This document shows, one piece after another, positions 26,916-36,143 of a stretch of 64,000 nucleotides of DNA; position 1 is the stretch's first letter; every line of letters begins with the position of its first letter. Below the pieces are notes generated by a model, which saw only the letters and a list, made by a program, of their open reading frames with translations, did not search any database and was not told where the DNA came from. Source of the DNA: an uncultured Collinsella sp. (lineage in GTDB: Bacteria > Actinomycetota > Coriobacteriia > Coriobacteriales > Coriobacteriaceae); contig CAUCQW010000010.1 of NCBI GenBank assembly GCA_958445065.1, positions 1 through 64,000 of the forward strand, in the 5' to 3' direction. Position numbers and translations under genes: made by a program.

Positions 26916-27047
26916 GAGCCCCGGGGAGGGCAAATATATAAGGTCGCCTGCTCGGACAGTCCTGACTCGCACGGAGAGCACATTAAGTGCTCTCCGGCTC
27001 GTGCGGAACTCGCGATCGACCTTATATATTTGCCCTCCCCGGGGCTC
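26916..27047 (+). repeat. Giant hairpin element with conserved core (copy 1)
   Basis: The arms 26916-26946 and 27017-27047 are perfect 31-bp complements (each includes GAGCCCCGGGGAGGGC or its reverse complement). Between them lie the box ACAGTCCT (26956-26963), a 39-nt segment with the 9-bp stem GGAGAGCAC/GTGCTCTCC around ATTAA, and the box GCGGAACTC (27003-27011). The element after gatB at 47153 has the same boxes, the same 39-nt spacing and a covarying stem, but unrelated arms. There is no T-tract, so a simple terminator role is not obvious. Confidence 0.85.
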
Positions 27048-27216
27048 CCGCACAACGGAACCTCAGTTGGGTTCTATCCCGTATGGCAGTCGCTTCGCTC
27101 CTGCCCGCCTTGGTTGTGAGGGCGATTTGGCGTTGGAACGGTTCTTTTTCTGATATATGCTGGTTGCGGCTCTTCTTTTGGGAGGAGTCGCTTTTTTGTT
27201 GCTAGGAGGTTAGCCC
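27048..27216. other. Leader of the methyltransferase gene
   Basis: AT-rich, pyrimidine-rich stretch following the giant hairpin. It ends in a consensus AGGAGG eight bases before the GTG start. No other feature is seen. Confidence 0.4.
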
Positions 27217-28104
27217 GTGGTTGAAGGGGATGCTCGCTCTGAGCTTCTTTCTGCGGATTGGAATGGCGAATGGATGCGCCTGCAAGCTGGTCGGCATCGG
27301 GCTGATGATTCTTTTGAGTGGGATAAACGGGCTCGGCATTTTCGGCCGCTTGAGACTGCTCCTTATGCCCGGGATTTTATAAAGTTGTTGGCGATTGAGC
27401 CCGGCGAGTCCGTGCTGGATATGGGGTGTGGGGCTGGGTCGATTGCTATTCCGCTTGCTCAGGCTGGGCATTCCGTGATTGCTGCCGACTTCTCTCCTGC
27501 CATGTTGGGCACGCTTGATGCCGGCATTGAGTATTACGGGCTCGAAGATCTTATTACGCCGCTTGAGCTTGCTTGGGATGATGATTGGGATTTGGTTGGA
27601 CCGGTCGCGAAAGCGGTGGATGTTGCCTTTGCCAGTCGGTCGGTTACGACGACCAATCTAAAAGATGCGCTTGCCAAGCTCGACCGCACGGCTCGTCGGC
27701 GTTGTGCTGTCACGATGGTCGCCAACTCCAGCCCGCGCTATGACCTGCACCTGATGAACGCCATCGGTGCCTCGGTTACCTGCAGTAATGGCTTTGTGTA
27801 TGCTTTTAATATCCTCATTCAGATGGGTGCCCTGCCGCAGGTTACGTACTTTGAATCGCCTCGTCGCGATACCTTCGATAACCTTGAAGCGGGCGTAGCA
27901 GATTTTTCCCGTATGCTCGAGCATGGCAACGAGGATAAGGTCGACCGTCTGCGCGACTACATCGCCCAGCACATGATTGAGAACCCCCATGCCGGTGAGC
28001 CGGGCTCCAAGGGTGTGCCGCAGGGACGCTATATGCTCGACCACGTCCGCAAGGTCCGTTGGGCGTTTATTGCATGGGAGCCGGTCTCTGCACCCCGCTC
28101 ATAG
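27217..28104 (+). CDS. SAM-dependent methyltransferase, class I
   Basis: The 295-aa protein has the SAM-binding motif I VLDMGCGAGSIAIPLAQ near residue 68 and an acidic post-I strand VIAADFSPAML. The substrate is unknown; the C-terminal half (LMNAIGASVTCSNGFVYAFN, YMLDHVRKVRWAF) shows no family I can name. The start is GTG, supported by AGGAGG. The first ~160 codons use many T-ending codons, whereas the later part uses the C/G-ending codons typical of the window, suggesting a mosaic or recombined gene. It stands between the giant hairpin and yhbY. Confidence 0.82.
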   Translation: MVEGDARSELLSADWNGEWMRLQAGRHRADDSFEWDKRARHFRPLETAPYARDFIKLLAIEPGESVLDMGCGAGSIAIPLAQAGHSVIAADFSPAMLGTLDAGIEYYGLEDLITPLELAWDDDWDLVGPVAKAVDVAFASRSVTTTNLKDALAKLDRTARRRCAVTMVANSSPRYDLHLMNAIGASVTCSNGFVYAFNILIQMGALPQVTYFESPRRDTFDNLEAGVADFSRMLEHGNEDKVDRLRDYIAQHMIENPHAGEPGSKGVPQGRYMLDHVRKVRWAFIAWEPVSAPRS

Positions 28105-28262
28105 CCTGTTCGCAGCCCGCACTGCCCACTCACTCGGCATCCGCATTCTTTTTGAACTGGGCAAACACGCCCCACACCACGCCGTTCCTGCGCTATCGTG
28201 GGACAGCTCACGTAGATTAAGGCCCCGTCGCGGGGCGCCCCATACATAGAAAGCGAGAACCC

Positions 28263-28562
28263 ATGGCACTGACAGGAGCCCAGGTCAAGCAGCTTCGCAG
28301 CATGGCCCATCACCTCAACCCCGCCATCATCATCGGTAAGTCCGATGTCAACGAGGGCACCGTCGAGCAGACGGTCGCCTACCTGGAGAAGCACGAACTC
28401 GTTAAGTGCTCCGTGCTCGATGGCTCCAGTCTTTCCGCCCGCGAGGCCGCCGAAGAGCTCTCCGAGCGTTGCCACGCCGAGGTCGTCCAGGTCATCGGCC
28501 GCAAGTTCTCGCTGTATCGCGAGTCCTCGCGCAAGGACATCGAGAAGATCAAGCTCGTCTAA
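28263..28562 (+). CDS. yhbY: Ribosome-assembly RNA-binding protein YhbY
   Basis: A 99-aa single CRS1/YhbY domain protein that binds pre-50S ribosomal RNA. It shows LTGAQVKQLRSMAHHLNPAIIIGK, where the GK is in the GKxxVNEG loop that replaces the classic GxxG RNA-binding turn. VIGRKFSLYRES, with the conserved IG.kf.LYR strand, follows. The length is normal for the family. It is flanked by a methyltransferase gene and a convergent regulator and has its own terminator. Confidence 0.93.
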   Translation: MALTGAQVKQLRSMAHHLNPAIIIGKSDVNEGTVEQTVAYLEKHELVKCSVLDGSSLSAREAAEELSERCHAEVVQVIGRKFSLYRESSRKDIEKIKLV

Positions 28563-28599
28563 GAGCCAATGATCCGGCGAGCCAACACATAGCAAGCTT

Positions 28600-28634
28600 A
28601 CGGGTGCCCAAGTACTTCGGGCGCCCGTTTTTTA
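28600..28634 (+). terminator. Terminator of yhbY
   Basis: ACGGGTGCCC and GGGCGCCCGT form a 10-bp stem with one G-T pair, followed by TTTTTTAT. It touches the stop codon of the convergent regulator. Confidence 0.85.
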
Positions 28635-31631
28635 TCGCTCGACCAGCACGCGATTGAGCCGCCCCTCCACCAAGCGCTCGTATAGACGCCGCGTCTCGGG
28701 CTCGGGCACGCCATTGACCTGCTCCCTTAGATGGTGCATATGCCCGCTGTACAGCTCGACGATATCGCGCCGCCGCCCCGCCGCACTGTAGACGCGCATG
28801 GCGCAGCGCACCATATCCTCACGCGCTGTTTCCTGCCGAAGCCCCGACTCCGCCAGCCAAATCGCCGACTGCAGATCGTTTTCTTCTAGAGCGGCATTTG
28901 CTCCCTTAATCATGCAATCGATGTACTTTGACTGCATAATGCGTCGCATACGCAAAAAGTAGGTGGGATTACAGCCATTGGGAACATACAGCGGTCCGGC
29001 ATAAAGCTGCTCAATCTTAAGGCACAGCTCAACTAAATGGGGCCCGCGCGCACCCGTGCGATTTCCCAAAACCTCGCGGCTTATCTGGTCAAACAGCCGT
29101 ACATCGGTCTTGACGTAGTCGCCGTTGAGTCCGATGCATTCATTTTGGATGAGCACACACGACTTGCCATCCGGCGTCGGTCCCAAAGCCGACCGCAAGC
29201 GCGATATCGTCGAGTACAGGTTGTTGCGGGCGCTATTGAACTCGGCATGGGGCCACAACTCCATGGCCAGCGTCTCACGATCGACGAGCGCATCCATGCC
29301 CAGCGCAAGCCGCTCGGCAAGCATCGCCGCCTTCTTGCGGCGCCACATTTTGTCCGTGATGGGAAACCCGTCGCGCTCGGCGCGAAACGCACCAAACATG
29401 CGAATCTCGATATGGTCGATGGTATCAACGGCTTCAACCTCGCCGGCCTGGAACAGGCGCTCGCCCTCCCCTTCCAAATCGTCGCGCAGCGAGTACCGCG
29501 ACAGCTCGCGCACGGGAAGCTTCTTGCGAATCCTGGTCGCCGGCTCGCCCAGACAATGCATGGCAAGGCGCGCAAAGAGCCGATACGATGGTTCCAGAAT
29601 CCCCGCGCGATTCATGGACATCCAGGCTGCAAGATCGCTATCTCGCCCCGCGCAAGCCAAATGCAGCGCCACCATCCAGGCCTCCGCTCCACCAACCTGC
29701 GTCTGGCTTATATCGAGTAGCTCCGCTTCCTCGCGCACCGAAACCATCGAGGTGTTACGCAGATACGCCGCGCGCTCCAACAGCAATGCGTTATCGCGCA
29801 TGTACGCAATCGACTCCTCGGCAAGTTTGAGCACTTGGACCGCACGGAACTTTGCATTAACCGGCCGTCCCTCTGCCAGCGACTGCCAGCCTTCTAGCAA
29901 CAGGCCAAACAGCTGAATCTGGTTGTCGCGCATGCGCACGGCAAAACGATCGAGCTCGTTGAATGCCGCGTCGTCGGTTACCGGCAAGCCGGAAAGGAGC
30001 CGCCGTGCCGCCAACACCATGCGCACCCAGATAGCCATCGCCTTAAGCCCACGTACGTCGAGCGCCTCCCGCACCACCGTCATCTCGTCGTCGCGCTCGT
30101 CGGTTCCCGCAAACGACCCGTCAAAAAGCTCCACCAGCATGCTATCGGCCCGTATAACAATCCCCGCGATGTCGAGCTCACAGTCGTAGGCCTTGCTCGT
30201 TTTGAGCTGCTGTAGAACGCCGCCGTCATCTCCCCGCTCGGTCAGGCAGCGCTTGACCTCGATATGCGCAGACAACATATCGAGTGCGGTATGGGATGTC
30301 TCGATTTCTGGCACGGCCAGGTTCGCAGGAAGCCCAAGCCCGTTGTCCCCATAGCAAACAGCCGTCAGTGTCCGGGCCACCCTCCATGAAACAGGGTCTA
30401 TTTCACAGGCCGCCCGTTCGCCCCCGCGCTCGATAACAGATGCCATATAGCGAGCGAGCTTTGTATTGGACACGCTGACCGCCGCCAGATATACGCCAAG
30501 CGCCTCGGCAGGCGTTGGCTCTGGAGCCGGATCGTCGGCATCGATCGTACCCAGCGCTGCTCGGCAGATATCGGCCCCGTGCCCCGTCAGAGCCAGATCG
30601 ACCCCATACTGCCCAGCAAGTTCAAGGACCGCATCACGGTCCAAAAAGGCGTCCGCCAGGCCCATCGCCGCATCGCATCGGCCCGCCTTAAGCAAAATCC
30701 GGGCCGCCCTCGGAACAAGTTCGGGGCGAACCTCGGCCACCAACTTACGCAAGCGCAAGCGTCCGTTATCCTCCGTGCCCAGACACGTAAAACTCCGCTC
30801 GGCGGGGTCCAAGCCAAAGATCGGGTAGTCGCGTACGAAGTAGGACTGGTCGACCATCGATAGCCTCACCCCGCAAGCCTCGAGTTCTGCGATATTGCCC
30901 TCGCCCATCAAAATCATGAGACATGCCACGCAAAACAGTGCATTATTGTCGAGCGAAGCCAGGTCGACAAGTGCCGCGCCATATACGTTGACAATCTCGT
31001 TTTCGAGCAGACCGGCTACGTCGCCTTGGCCATACAGACCCGTCTGCAATGCCGAAACGAGCTCGGGCACGCCCTGCGTGAGCTGATAAAAGTCGAGCGA
31101 TGTGCTGATCGAAAACGCCGATGCCCACGCCGAATACTCATAGGCATGCACCTTGAGCATCTGCGCATTGATCTTAACCGAATCGCCCAGCCCATGAATC
31201 AGCTGACGGTTTGAAGGACGGCAGGAGATAAAGACCCCTACCCCCATGGCGCGCAGGCCGCGAATCCTGTCGATGAGGTCTTCGGTATCGTGCTGATCGA
31301 GGTTTGGCACATTATCAATCGCAATCAGGGAGTGCGGTTTGTCTTTGAGTTCTTCGGTAACCACCTCGAGCTGCATAAACACCTCGCGCCCAATGGCGCG
31401 ATCGGCCTCGATAATCCGCACGGGGCCTCGCGTCGGGTCGCATTTAACCTCATGGGTGTACTGCAGCAGCACCGAGGTCTTCCCAAACCCGTCGGGCGCA
31501 TAAAGAACCACGATGCCGGCCTTTCGGCCCTTGGCGAGAAGCTCATTCATCAAGCGTTCGCGTCGCACCATATAGCCACCGCCCAGCGGCATCAGCTCGA
31601 GGTCGTCCATACTGCCCAAATCGTTTACCAT
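28632..31631 (-). CDS. Large MalT/SARP-like transcriptional activator
   Basis: A 999-aa cytosolic regulator. Residues about 20-250 form an AAA/STAND-type NTPase with Walker A YAPDGFGKTSV and a Walker B-like LIAIDNVPNLD. The middle 400 residues are helical repeats. Residues about 750-850 are a winged helix (HIEIRMFGAFRAERDG, ARNNLYSTISRLRSALG), and the last 150 are a bacterial transcriptional activation (BTAD) domain. This order, NTPase first with the DNA-binding domain near the C-terminus, resembles MalT-type activators with a SARP output. GAGGAGCGGGC precedes the ATG. Targets and ligand are unknown, and neighbours do not suggest them. Confidence 0.82.
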   Translation of the reverse strand: MVNDLGSMDDLELMPLGGGYMVRRERLMNELLAKGRKAGIVVLYAPDGFGKTSVLLQYTHEVKCDPTRGPVRIIEADRAIGREVFMQLEVVTEELKDKPHSLIAIDNVPNLDQHDTEDLIDRIRGLRAMGVGVFISCRPSNRQLIHGLGDSVKINAQMLKVHAYEYSAWASAFSISTSLDFYQLTQGVPELVSALQTGLYGQGDVAGLLENEIVNVYGAALVDLASLDNNALFCVACLMILMGEGNIAELEACGVRLSMVDQSYFVRDYPIFGLDPAERSFTCLGTEDNGRLRLRKLVAEVRPELVPRAARILLKAGRCDAAMGLADAFLDRDAVLELAGQYGVDLALTGHGADICRAALGTIDADDPAPEPTPAEALGVYLAAVSVSNTKLARYMASVIERGGERAACEIDPVSWRVARTLTAVCYGDNGLGLPANLAVPEIETSHTALDMLSAHIEVKRCLTERGDDGGVLQQLKTSKAYDCELDIAGIVIRADSMLVELFDGSFAGTDERDDEMTVVREALDVRGLKAMAIWVRMVLAARRLLSGLPVTDDAAFNELDRFAVRMRDNQIQLFGLLLEGWQSLAEGRPVNAKFRAVQVLKLAEESIAYMRDNALLLERAAYLRNTSMVSVREEAELLDISQTQVGGAEAWMVALHLACAGRDSDLAAWMSMNRAGILEPSYRLFARLAMHCLGEPATRIRKKLPVRELSRYSLRDDLEGEGERLFQAGEVEAVDTIDHIEIRMFGAFRAERDGFPITDKMWRRKKAAMLAERLALGMDALVDRETLAMELWPHAEFNSARNNLYSTISRLRSALGPTPDGKSCVLIQNECIGLNGDYVKTDVRLFDQISREVLGNRTGARGPHLVELCLKIEQLYAGPLYVPNGCNPTYFLRMRRIMQSKYIDCMIKGANAALEENDLQSAIWLAESGLRQETAREDMVRCAMRVYSAAGRRRDIVELYSGHMHHLREQVNGVPEPETRRLYERLVEGRLNRVLVER

Positions 31632-32018
31632 GCCCGCTCCTCAACTCGACCGTATGGACACTGTAACCGCAAGACCATACAAGCCGCGCTATGAATAGAG
31701 CGACCTTGTGTTCTAGGTTGTCTTTTGGTACGCAAGCGGCAAGTTTTTGTACAGCGAGGGCCGATTGTTATTAATCCCCCGACTAATCGGTCTTTAAGCA
31801 GGTAAATGGCTTGTCAGCTTGTCCCATCTAAGCGGCAGTGTAACGCAAATGAACAAGGTTCAGCTATGTCATTCAACTCGCCTAGCACCCGCTACCGTCT
31901 ACGACCTTTTAGTGGCATTTTTGCATAGAATCTGATATGGAATGAATCAAGCTGTTGGGCATCCGGCATTCGTCAAGCTTGCGGCAAGATTTTGGTCAAG
32001 TGGACAGAAAGGGATAGC
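31632..32018. other. Intergenic region, no gene seen
   Basis: A 387-bp AT-richer stretch upstream of the large regulator and downstream of nagB. CCGATT (near 31761) and AATCGG (near 31785) form a weak inverted repeat. It should contain the regulator's promoter, but I cannot assign the boxes with confidence. Confidence 0.35.
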
Positions 32019-32046
32019 AAAAAGGCCCCCGCAAAGCGGAGGCCTT
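32019..32046 (-). terminator. Terminator of nagB
   Basis: AAGGCCCCCGC and GCGGAGGCCTT pair around AAA with one mismatch. On the minus strand TTTTTGC follows. Confidence 0.82.
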
Positions 32047-32078
32047 AGGCAAGGCTATGTCGAGCTGCAGGATTCGCG

Positions 32079-32807
32079 CTACTCGCAGAGCGAAAGGGCG
32101 GCCTCGTCGGCAACGACAACGCAGTTGGTGTGCAGCTGCAGGATCGAAGCCGGGCACTCGGGCGTAACCGGGCCATAGCACATGTCATGCACGGCCTGAG
32201 CCTTGGCCTCGCCGTTGGCGACGACCAGGATCATGCGGGCATACATGATAGTCTGGGTACCCATGGTGTAGGCCTGACGAGGAACATCGTCGATGCTGTC
32301 GAACAGACGGCTGTTGGCCTGAATGGTGCTCTCGGTGAGGTCGACGCAGTGCGTGCCCTTGGAGAAGTGGTCATCGGGCTCATTGAAGCCGATATGACCG
32401 TTGTTGCCAATGCCGAGCAGCTGCAGATCGGGATAACCGGCGGCAGCGACGACCTTGTCGTACTCAGAGCAGGCAGCGGCGGCGTCGGGATTGGAACCGT
32501 CGGGCACATGCGTGTTGTTCAGGTCGATGTTGATGTGATCGAAGAAGTTCTCACGCATAAAGTAGTGATAGCTCTGGGGGTCGTCGTGCGAAAGGCCGCG
32601 ATACTCGTCCAGGTTGTAGGTGCTGACCTCGGCAAAGTCGACGTCGCCCTTCTCGTACCAAGCAGCGAGCTGCTTGTAGGCACCGATCGGGGTGGAGCCG
32701 GTGGCAAGGCCCAGCACACAGTCGGGCTTGAGGATAACCTGAGCCGAGATAATATTGGCGGCCTTGCGGCTCATATCCTCGTAGTCTTTAGCTTTAATGA
32801 TCTTCAT
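32079..32807 (-). CDS. nagB: Glucosamine-6-phosphate deaminase
   Basis: Converts glucosamine-6-phosphate to fructose-6-phosphate and ammonia, feeding amino sugars into glycolysis. The 242-aa protein has LGLATGSTPIGAY (phosphate site), YNLDEYRG (catalytic Asp) and LGIGNNGHIGFNEP with the ring-opening His and Glu. The C-terminal allosteric tail of the E. coli enzyme is absent, as in other Gram-positives. The ATG at 32807 follows AAAGGAC. It lies downstream of a PTS EIIA gene and glmM on the same strand but is separated from them by hairpins, so it may have its own promoter. Confidence 0.94.
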   Translation of the reverse strand: MKIIKAKDYEDMSRKAANIISAQVILKPDCVLGLATGSTPIGAYKQLAAWYEKGDVDFAEVSTYNLDEYRGLSHDDPQSYHYFMRENFFDHINIDLNNTHVPDGSNPDAAAACSEYDKVVAAAGYPDLQLLGIGNNGHIGFNEPDDHFSKGTHCVDLTESTIQANSRLFDSIDDVPRQAYTMGTQTIMYARMILVVANGEAKAQAVHDMCYGPVTPECPASILQLHTNCVVVADEAALSLCE

Positions 32808-32968
32808 TACGCGTCCTTTCTCGTACAAGAGAGGCAAGGCTCCCCTTACAAGCACTTGCCCGCGGCCCGCGTCGGCCGCAACCAACGTGTGCGGCCACCA
32901 GGGCGAGGTCGCGTAATGTATATGTCTCGTGTCTAGCCGCGTCGAGGCCCCTGCCCGTCCACGGTGAC

Positions 32969-33039
32969 CCGAAGCCTTTTAGCTTCGGACAAATCCCATC
33001 TTGCCACGGAGGGCGCCCTCTTTCAAGGGCGCCCTCCGT
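32969..33039. other. Two hairpins between the EIIA gene and nagB
   Basis: CCGAAGC/GCTTCGG (32969-32988) and the perfect 14-bp stem ACGGAGGGCGCCCT/AGGGCGCCCTCCGT (33006-33039). The larger is probably the EIIA terminator, although no T-tract follows. The smaller lies in the nagB leader. Confidence 0.5.
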
Positions 33040-33079
33040 AAACGTGTTTGAATTGTAGGCTAATGGCCATGTGCACTTG

Positions 33080-33577
33080 CTAGCGCTCGCGAGCAACGAT
33101 GAGCTGGTCCATCTCTTCGACATGCACGCCAACGGAGCCCTTGATGCTCGAGAACTCAACGGAGTTACACACCAAGATGGGAACCGTCACATCGTAGCCC
33201 TCGGCAGCAATTGCCTCGCGATCAAACTCAATGAGTACATCGCCCTTATGGACGATGTCACCCACTTGCGCATGTACGGTAAAGTGCTTGCCCTCGAGCT
33301 GAACAGTGTCCAAACCAACGTGGATGAGCACGTCCAGGCCATCGACCGTGTTAAGCGCAACGGCGTGCCCCGTGGGAAAAATGGCCTCGACCTTGGCATC
33401 AGCCGGTGCAATCACACGCGTTCCGGTGGGCTGAATCGCCACGCCCTGGCCCAAAAGGCCGGTGGCAAACGTCTGGTCGTTTACCTCGGAGAGCGGAATG
33501 ACGTCGCCCGAGATGGGAGCATCCAGCGTAAGGACTCGACCACGCATACCAAAAGACCTTAGGACTTTAGTGAACAT
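33080..33577 (-). CDS. crr: PTS glucose-type EIIA component
   Basis: A phosphocarrier of the sugar phosphotransferase system. The 165-aa single-domain protein has the phospho-accepting His in VLIHVGLDTVQL near residue 85 and VIAPADAKVEAIFPTGHAV with the second active-site His. Encoded alone, it resembles free EIIA-Glc, which serves several membrane EIIBC proteins and can signal carbon status. The ATG at 33577 is favoured by GAGGGGGAGC directly upstream; seven codons precede it in frame. It is encoded between glmM and nagB, consistent with amino-sugar uptake. Confidence 0.92.
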   Translation of the reverse strand: MFTKVLRSFGMRGRVLTLDAPISGDVIPLSEVNDQTFATGLLGQGVAIQPTGTRVIAPADAKVEAIFPTGHAVALNTVDGLDVLIHVGLDTVQLEGKHFTVHAQVGDIVHKGDVLIEFDREAIAAEGYDVTVPILVCNSVEFSSIKGSVGVHVEEMDQLIVARER

Positions 33578-33648
33578 GCTCCCCCTCGGACACACCAATC
33601 AATCAAAATAGTTTTACTAGTTTACCACTTGGCACCGGTTTTTGACCA

Positions 33649-34986
33649 TTAGGGAAGTTCGCGCTTGACAACCTCGACGATGTCGTCGACGACGCGCTGG
33701 GTCAGCTCGTGCGTCTCCGCCTCGGCCATAACGCGAACCAGCGGCTCGGTACCGCTCGGGCGCACCAAGATGCGGCCGCGACCGTTGAGCTCCTTCTCGG
33801 CGGCAGCGACGGCGTCCCAAATGGGCTGGCAATCGTCCAGGCCGGCCTTGTTGTCGGAATGCACGTTGACGAGTACCTGCGGGTACTTCTTCATGATGCC
33901 GGCAAGGTCGGTGAGGGTGCGGCCGGTGCGCTTGAGCACGGCCAGCAGCTGCAGAGCCGTCACCAAGCCGTCACCGGTGGTGTTGTGCTCCAGGAAGATG
34001 ATATGGCCGGACTGTTCGCCGCCGATGACGGCGCCGTCCGCGAGCATGCGCTCCAGAACGTAGCGGTCGCCCACAGCAGTCTGGACCATCTCAAAGCCCT
34101 GCTCCTTCATAGCGATGGAGAAGCCAAGGTTGCACATGACGGTCGAGACAATCTCGGAGTTGGCGAGCTTGCCGCGAGCGGCGAGGTCAGAACCGCAGAT
34201 AGCCAGGATGTAGTCACCGTCGATCTCATTGCCCTCGCTGTCCACGAACAGTACGCGGTCGGCGTCGCCGTCGTGGGCCAGACCGATGTCAGCATGGGTG
34301 CGCAGCACGAGCTCGCGCAGGGGCTCGAGGTGCGTAGAGCCGCACTCAACGTTAATGTCGGTGCCGCAGTAATCGGTGTTGATGGCATGAACCGTGGCGC
34401 CTAGGCGCTGCAGCGCGGCGGGCGTGGTCTGGCAGGAAGCACCGTGGCCGCAGTCGACGGCAATAACCAGGCCATCGAGCTTAAGGCCGTCGAGCGTGCT
34501 GATGGCATGATCGACATAGGCCTTGCGGGCATCTTTCATCTTGATGATGTGGCCCACGCCGGCACCGGTCGGCAGCGTGTCGGCAGCCATGGCTTCCTCG
34601 GACATGACCCAGGCGCTGATCTCTTCCTCGACAGCATCGGGAAGCTTCATGCCCTTGCGGCTAAAGAACTTGATGCCGTTGAACTCCGGCGGATTATGCG
34701 AAGCAGAGATGACGATGCCGCCGTCGAGCTCGTTTTGAACGGTGAGCAGCGCCACGGCAGGCGTGGGGATGACGCCGCAGCAGTGCGGACGGCCGCCCTC
34801 GGCCATGATGCCGGCAGTCAGAGCGCTCTCGAGCATGGTGCCCGAAAGACGCGTGTCGCGGCCGATGCAGATGTCCGGACCAAGAAACTTGGTCGCCGCG
34901 CGACCCAGGCGAAACGCGAGGTCGCACGAGAGGTCGGCGTTGGCGACGCCACGGACGCCGTCGGTACCGAAGATGTTCTGGGGCAT
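33649..34986 (-). CDS. glmM: Phosphoglucosamine mutase
   Basis: Interconverts glucosamine-6- and glucosamine-1-phosphate on the route to UDP-GlcNAc and peptidoglycan. The 445-aa protein has the N-terminal IFGTDGVRGVAN and the phosphoserine loop ISASHNPPEFNGIKFF near residue 100. The metal-binding loop DGDADRVLFVD lies near residue 240, and LVRPSGTEPLVRVMAEA is the C-terminal phosphate site. The ATG follows GGAAGGAG. It shares direction with the EIIA and nagB genes and is 55 nt downstream of the rpsI terminator. Confidence 0.97.
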   Translation of the reverse strand: MPQNIFGTDGVRGVANADLSCDLAFRLGRAATKFLGPDICIGRDTRLSGTMLESALTAGIMAEGGRPHCCGVIPTPAVALLTVQNELDGGIVISASHNPPEFNGIKFFSRKGMKLPDAVEEEISAWVMSEEAMAADTLPTGAGVGHIIKMKDARKAYVDHAISTLDGLKLDGLVIAVDCGHGASCQTTPAALQRLGATVHAINTDYCGTDINVECGSTHLEPLRELVLRTHADIGLAHDGDADRVLFVDSEGNEIDGDYILAICGSDLAARGKLANSEIVSTVMCNLGFSIAMKEQGFEMVQTAVGDRYVLERMLADGAVIGGEQSGHIIFLEHNTTGDGLVTALQLLAVLKRTGRTLTDLAGIMKKYPQVLVNVHSDNKAGLDDCQPIWDAVAAAEKELNGRGRILVRPSGTEPLVRVMAEAETHELTQRVVDDIVEVVKRELP

Positions 34987-35040
34987 AGGATCGCTCCTTC
35001 CCTAGCAGGCGATATGCAACCGCCCACCCTAGTCGAAAAA

Positions 35041-35082
35041 GAAAAGCGGGACCCGCCGAGGAATCGGCAGGCCCCGCTTGTA
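35041..35082 (-). terminator. Terminator of rplM-rpsI
   Basis: AAGCGGGACCCGCCGA and CGGCAGGCCCCGCTT pair imperfectly around a short loop. On the minus strand TTTTCTTTTTC follows. Confidence 0.85.
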
Positions 35083-35109
35083 CATTGTATCTCGAAAGGA
35101 GATAAAACC

Positions 35110-35505
<396 letters not shown>

Positions 35506-35507
35506 CT

Positions 35508-35951
35508 TTAAGCCTCCAGCTCAATCTTCGTGGGGTTCTGGGCAGCATGCGGATGCTCGGCACCAGCGTAGACCTTAAGCTTGGTCATCTGGGCACGGCC
35601 GAGGGTGGTCTTGGGCAGCATACCGCGAACGGCGCGCTCGATGACCTTCTCCGGGTGCTTCTCCATAGCCTGGCGGAAGCTCTCAGCCTTGAGGCCGCCG
35701 TTGTAGCCGCTGTGGCGATAATAGGTCTTCGTGTCGGCCTTGTTACCGGTAAGCTGGACCTTATCGGCGTTGATGACGACAACGAAGTCGCCGCAGTCGC
35801 TGTTGGGCGTGAACTGGGGCTTGTTCTTACCGCGCAGGATCATTGCGATCTGGGTGGCAAGACGGCCCAGGACAGCACCATCGGCGTCGACGAGAACCCA
35901 GTTGCGCTGGACCTCGCCCTGCTTGGCGTAGTGAGTCGATTTCGAAATCAC
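35508..35951 (-). CDS. rplM: 50S ribosomal protein L13
   Basis: A 147-aa early-assembly large-subunit protein. It has [19 protein letters not shown] and the signature [17 protein letters not shown]. The start is GTG, preceded by GGAGGAG six bases upstream; no ATG fits. It heads the rplM-rpsI operon. The 190-bp leader may hold the autoregulatory structure known for L13 operons, but I did not resolve one. Confidence 0.97.
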   Translation of the reverse strand: MISKSTHYAKQGEVQRNWVLVDADGAVLGRLATQIAMILRGKNKPQFTPNSDCGDFVVVINADKVQLTGNKADTKTYYRHSGYNGGLKAESFRQAMEKHPEKVIERAVRGMLPKTTLGRAQMTKLKVYAGAEHPHAAQNPTKIELEA

Positions 35952-36143
35952 TTAGACTCCTCCATGTACAGTACGTGTTGTTACAGAGATTCACGGGGCT
36001 CTGCAAGTAACCCGTCCATATTACCCCGCTCGTCGCCCGAGTCAACAGGTATTTTGGCTCCGACCAGAGTTTCTGCACATGTCATCCACGAGCCGTGATT
36101 TTCCAGCTCTTTAGCTGTTTTCATTTTTGAGGGTTCGCCGTCT

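Noticed and set aside
32808..33079. glmS-type ribozyme or amino-sugar riboswitch upstream of nagB
   Set aside because: Only two simple hairpins are visible. No conserved ribozyme core is recognisable, and the gene is nagB, not glmS.
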